DNA from: Bacteroidales bacterium
GTDB taxonomy: Bacteria; Bacteroidota; Bacteroidia; Bacteroidales; PUMT01
Length of the DNA stretch: 17,856 nucleotides
Direction: 5' to 3'
NCBI GenBank assembly: GCA_007132365.1
Contig: SLOS01000365.1
Coordinates: forward strand, 1-17,856
The notes below the pieces were generated by a model, which was not told where the DNA came from, searched no databases, and saw only the letters and a list, made by a program, of their open reading frames with translations. The position numbers and the translations under genes were made by a program. This document shows positions 15,511-17,856 of the stretch, one piece after another (within the stretch, counting starts at the first letter, position 1; the number at the start of each line of letters is the position of its first letter).

Positions 15511-16848
15511 CTAATAACTTGTGAATCCCAGCTTATCCAATCCTTCGGCTATTTCGGGGTTATTCATGAACAGATCCCACAATAGCCCCGACCTGTAATT
15601 TTCAATCATTACCACGATGGGTCCCTGGTCAATAGCCAGATACTTTTGGGGAAACCAGTTTTCAGTTTCACTGAAAGCATCATAAAAGCCATATTTGCCA
15701 AACAGCCTGTCGCCCAGTTCTTCATAGAAATATCTCATCGCATCCATTGAATATTCCGGGGTATAGGGCATGGAAGACAATGCGGCAGTCGGGGAGATAA
15801 CTCCCCTGTCATTATGGGGAGCGTGAGCCGAATAGCCATCGGGCGAATAGCTTGCTGTAAGTCCCCAGCTGTCCTCCCCGTAACCCTTGTAACCGTGAGG
15901 GTTGTCAATGCACCATGCCCTGTTTATAAGGGTGTGGTTAACATTGTGCTCCCAGTAGTTCGCGTATTGATCCTCAAGATTTCGCGGATCCAGTCCGAGA
16001 TAGGAATAGTGCGCCCAGAAAAGCGGGCCCCCGTATTGTTCGGCCCCATTGTGCCTGAGGGTAAGCGGGTACCCGTAGGTTGTAATGCTGGCATTGATGT
16101 TACCGCCCCGGGCCCAGCCTTCATGGTAAACTTCGGCTGGTATGGGGTGGGTGGGAGAGGAGGCTGCAAGCACGTATACGATAAGGGCTTCATCATAGCC
16201 TCTTATAGCATGATTTATGGCCCATCCGTGATTGGGTGACCAGTGCCAGTAAAGGACGTTCTGACCCGAATGCCTGTACCAGTCCCATTCCACTTTGCGC
16301 CACAATTCGTTTATTTTGCCGGCGATTTGCCTTTCCTGCTCATTTCCATTTAACAGGTATTGCTTTGCGGTAAGCAATCCCTGCACCATAAAGGCAGTCT
16401 CTACAAGGTCTCCTCCATCGTCAAACTGGCTGAAGGGAACCACCCTCCCGGTCTCTCCGTTGAGCCAGTGAGGCCAAACACCATGAAACCGGTCAGCCGA
16501 AGATAGAAAATTAACGATGCGTTCAAGGCGTTCCACCCCTTCTTCACGCGTTATGAAACCCCTTTCAATGCCAGTAATAATGGCCATGATCCCGAAACCA
16601 GATCCTCCTGTGGTTACAATCCAGCCATCAAAGCTTCCGTCGATGTGGTAGCGTTCGCGTGCCATTCCCGATTCCGGTTCCGCTCCGTCCCAGAAATACT
16701 GAAAGGTTTGTTTCTGGACAAGGTCCAGAAGTTCGTCGTCAGACAGGGTTGTATCGTCATTGACAGGGTCGGGATAGACCGGGTCTGGGTCTTTATCGCA
16801 GCCCGGGAATATAAGGATAATTAATGCTATATAGATAAATTGCTTCAT
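15511..16848 (-). CDS. GH144 family beta-1,2-glucanase paralogue A, probably surface lipoprotein
   Basis: A 445-residue GH144-family enzyme, first hydrolase after susD in the block. ATG 16848 is chosen because MKQFIYIALIILIFPGC is a short lipoprotein signal with Cys17; the longer frame from 16896 starts inside the hairpin and has no signal features. After Cys17 comes DKDPDPVYPDPVNDD, rich in Asp and Pro, resembling the acidic lipoprotein export signal that sends Bacteroidota lipoproteins to the cell surface, and acting as a tether. The catalytic domain (about 38-445) shares nearly all blocks with paralogue B: QTFQYFWDGAEPESGMARER, GGSGFGIMAI, WPHWLNGETG, LYWHWSPNHGWAINHAIRG, YHEGWARGG, LFWAHYSYLGLDPR, NPHGYKGYGEDSWGLTASYS and DAFSETENWFP. 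I expect it to cut beta-1,2-glucan outside the cell for SusCD import. Specificity rests on the family and has not been shown here. 'Glucoamylase' annotation in databases would be misleading. Confidence 0.9.
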   Translation of the reverse strand: MKQFIYIALIILIFPGCDKDPDPVYPDPVNDDTTLSDDELLDLVQKQTFQYFWDGAEPESGMARERYHIDGSFDGWIVTTGGSGFGIMAIITGIERGFITREEGVERLERIVNFLSSADRFHGVWPHWLNGETGRVVPFSQFDDGGDLVETAFMVQGLLTAKQYLLNGNEQERQIAGKINELWRKVEWDWYRHSGQNVLYWHWSPNHGWAINHAIRGYDEALIVYVLAASSPTHPIPAEVYHEGWARGGNINASITTYGYPLTLRHNGAEQYGGPLFWAHYSYLGLDPRNLEDQYANYWEHNVNHTLINRAWCIDNPHGYKGYGEDSWGLTASYSPDGYSAHAPHNDRGVISPTAALSSMPYTPEYSMDAMRYFYEELGDRLFGKYGFYDAFSETENWFPQKYLAIDQGPIVVMIENYRSGLLWDLFMNNPEIAEGLDKLGFTSY

Positions 16849-16885
16849 GGTTAGATTACTTTTCGGTCTTTCGACGGAAATGACC

Positions 16886-16917
16886 GCCAGTGTCAAAAGA
16901 TAATTTTCGACACTGGC
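16886..16917. promoter_or_regulatory. Strong hairpin in the 5' leader of GH144 paralogue A
   Basis: GCCAGTGTC (16886-16894) and GACACTGGC (16909-16917) are perfect 9-base inverted arms. The loop can extend pairing by AAAA/TTTT with one bulged C. The hairpin ends 37 bases upstream of the start codon at 16848. No T-run follows on the minus strand, so it is not a classic terminator. A role in mRNA processing, stability or partial attenuation between susD and the enzyme genes is plausible. Confidence 0.55.
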
Positions 16918-17028
16918 AGATTATATTGTTTTAGGGTTCCATGGAAAAATCCATTCCGGCAGTCCGGGTGCTATCTATGATACAGATACAAAAAGTAGAA
17001 AAAAAATTGATGATAAAGGTGACCGGGG

Positions 17029-17057
17029 GATTGCCGGCAACAGTCCCAGCCGCAATC
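17029..17057 (-). terminator. Hairpin 3' of susD, possible attenuator
   Basis: On the minus strand GATTGC-GGC, a 10-base loop, then GCC-G-GCAATC form a 9-bp stem with one bulged base, 35 bases after the SusD stop. About 20 bases further the strand has a run of eight T (16999-17008 region). The distance is too great for a standard intrinsic terminator, but stem plus T-tract could give partial termination or protect the 3' end of a susCD transcript, as is often inferred in polysaccharide loci where SusCD is made in excess. Confidence 0.35.
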
Positions 17058-17092
17058 TCTTTCAGTGATTTTATGATTTGACCTGCCATTTC

Positions 17093-17856
17093 TTAAAATT
17101 TAGGAGGTTGAATTCCGGGGACAGGAGGTTCTGCCAGTCCGGGCTGCAGGTCTATCTGCGTCAGGGGGATCGGGAAAAATTCATGCTCTCCCCTTACAAA
17201 ACTGGGTATTGTTCCCTCAGCCCTGTCAAGCCGAACCAGATCAAAGAACCTGTCTGCTCCCCACTCAAATTCGAGTTCCACAGCCCTTTCATCCAAAATA
17301 TCATCAATTGTTGCGCCGGAAATCGCAGGCATTCCTGCCCTTTCCCTGACCTCATTGAGGGGTATGTCACCGGCTCCAGCCCCGTTCACCTGGATCAGGG
17401 CCTCTGAGTAAAGCAGAAGTGCATCGGCGTACCGGAACAGGTTTATGTTCATGAATCCACCATACCTGTGTCTGCCTGGTGTTTGTTGAACATAGGGAAC
17501 ATAGGTCTTGAAAAAGTATGCTTCAGCAACTCCCCTGCCTTCCGCGTTATAACGATCCAGAAGGGCCTGCAGGTCGCCCGGAATGGCTCCTATGGAATCT
17601 CCCTCCTGTGTCCTTGTATTGGGGTATATGATAGAAGTTTCGTACCTGATTCCCTCGTTCCTTACCTGCAGAAGATCGATATACTTTTGTGCGGGCATGG
17701 AAAAGCCCCAGCCTCCGGTGAAAGGTGTGCCGTTATATTTCGTTCCGCCTGTCTGCTTGATACCGTGAGCCACATAAAACTGGTCGATATCTGTGACATC
17801 GCCGGAAGAGGCTCCGAAGTCCGTGTGAACAATCTCCAGTATACTTTCATCCGACA
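17093..17856 (-). CDS. SusD/RagB-family glycan-binding lipoprotein, C-terminal part (cut by window edge)
   Basis: The frame enters from the right edge and ends at TAA 17095-17093, giving the last 253 residues or so of a SusD-like protein (full family length about 450-600). The first visible residues, SDESILEIVHTDFGASSGD, already match the family, so a GTG at 17773 is not the start. Diagnostic C-terminal features are GWGFSMPAQKYIDLL, the region YGGFMNINLFRYADALLLYSEAL with the usual RYADvLLmyAEA core, LNEVRERAGMP, ERAVELEFEWGADRFFDLVRL and the ending HEFFPIPLTQIDLQPGL. SusD proteins sit on the surface as lids of SusC and bind oligosaccharide with aromatic residues. The partner SusC should lie just beyond the right edge on this strand. 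Given the two GH144 genes downstream, the ligand is probably a beta-1,2-glucan fragment. This is inference from context. Confidence 0.95.
   Translation of the reverse strand, partial: SDESILEIVHTDFGASSGDVTDIDQFYVAHGIKQTGGTKYNGTPFTGGWGFSMPAQKYIDLLQVRNEGIRYETSIIYPNTRTQEGDSIGAIPGDLQALLDRYNAEGRGVAEAYFFKTYVPYVQQTPGRHRYGGFMNINLFRYADALLLYSEALIQVNGAGAGDIPLNEVRERAGMPAISGATIDDILDERAVELEFEWGADRFFDLVRLDRAEGTIPSFVRGEHEFFPIPLTQIDLQPGLAEPPVPGIQPPKF

Noticed and set aside
14072..16848. Recent assembly duplication of the GH144 gene
   Set aside because: The copies differ at many positions, in leader peptide and in flanking bases, so they are real diverged paralogues.
1..17856. CRISPR arrays, tRNA or rRNA genes, insertion sequences
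   Set aside because: I found no regularly spaced repeats, cloverleaf sequences or transposase-like frames on either strand.

Overview
The window is ordinary protein-coding DNA from a member of the Bacteroidota. The evidence is a SusD-type lipoprotein, TonB-dependent receptors with N-terminal carboxypeptidase-regulatory domains, short lipoprotein signals, weak or absent Shine-Dalgarno sites and TAnnTTTG-like promoter elements. A sulfatase beside glycan-degradation genes would fit a free-living anaerobic or marine lineage, but that is inference. I saw no tRNA, rRNA, CRISPR array, insertion sequence or tandem repeat.

Left edge (1-745, minus strand): the N-terminal third of a TonB-dependent outer-membrane receptor, cut by the window edge. 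A divergent intergenic region of about 180 bases separates it from a plus-strand block.

Central block (929-11704, all plus strand): (1) a serine-type sulfatase with a Tat-like leader; (2) a large membrane-anchored protein joining a degenerate methyltransferase-like Rossmann domain to a PQQ-type beta-propeller; (3) a membrane-anchored protein of unknown function whose mature part begins CPIPVFRYALE and ends in a transmembrane helix; (4) a MacB/FtsX-type ABC permease; (5) its LolD/MacB-type ATPase; (6) a 738-residue TonB-dependent receptor of metallophore size rather than SusC size. Genes 2 and 3 overlap in an ATGA. Genes 2, 3 and 4 each carry one Cys-x-Cys pair in a part predicted to lie outside the cytoplasm. 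From memory the nearest relatives of 2-5 are planctomycete or verrucomicrobial proteins. This is my best candidate for an undescribed system: a cell-envelope machine that handles a thiol-bound ligand, perhaps a metal, and couples an outer-membrane receptor to a mechanotransmission-type ABC transporter.

Right block (11753-17856, all minus strand, read from right to left): the C-terminal part of a SusD-like glycan-binding lipoprotein, two tandem GH144 paralogues (endo-beta-1,2-glucanase/sophorose-releasing family) and a GH3 BglX-type beta-glucosidase. Together they form a polysaccharide utilisation locus that probably targets beta-1,2-glucan. The first GH144 has an acidic stretch right after its lipid-anchored Cys, suggesting surface display. 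The second lacks it and may be periplasmic. A simple scheme is capture by SusD, cleavage outside, import through a SusC beyond the right edge, further trimming by the second GH144 and conversion to glucose by GH3. RNA hairpins sit just after susD and just before each GH144 start.
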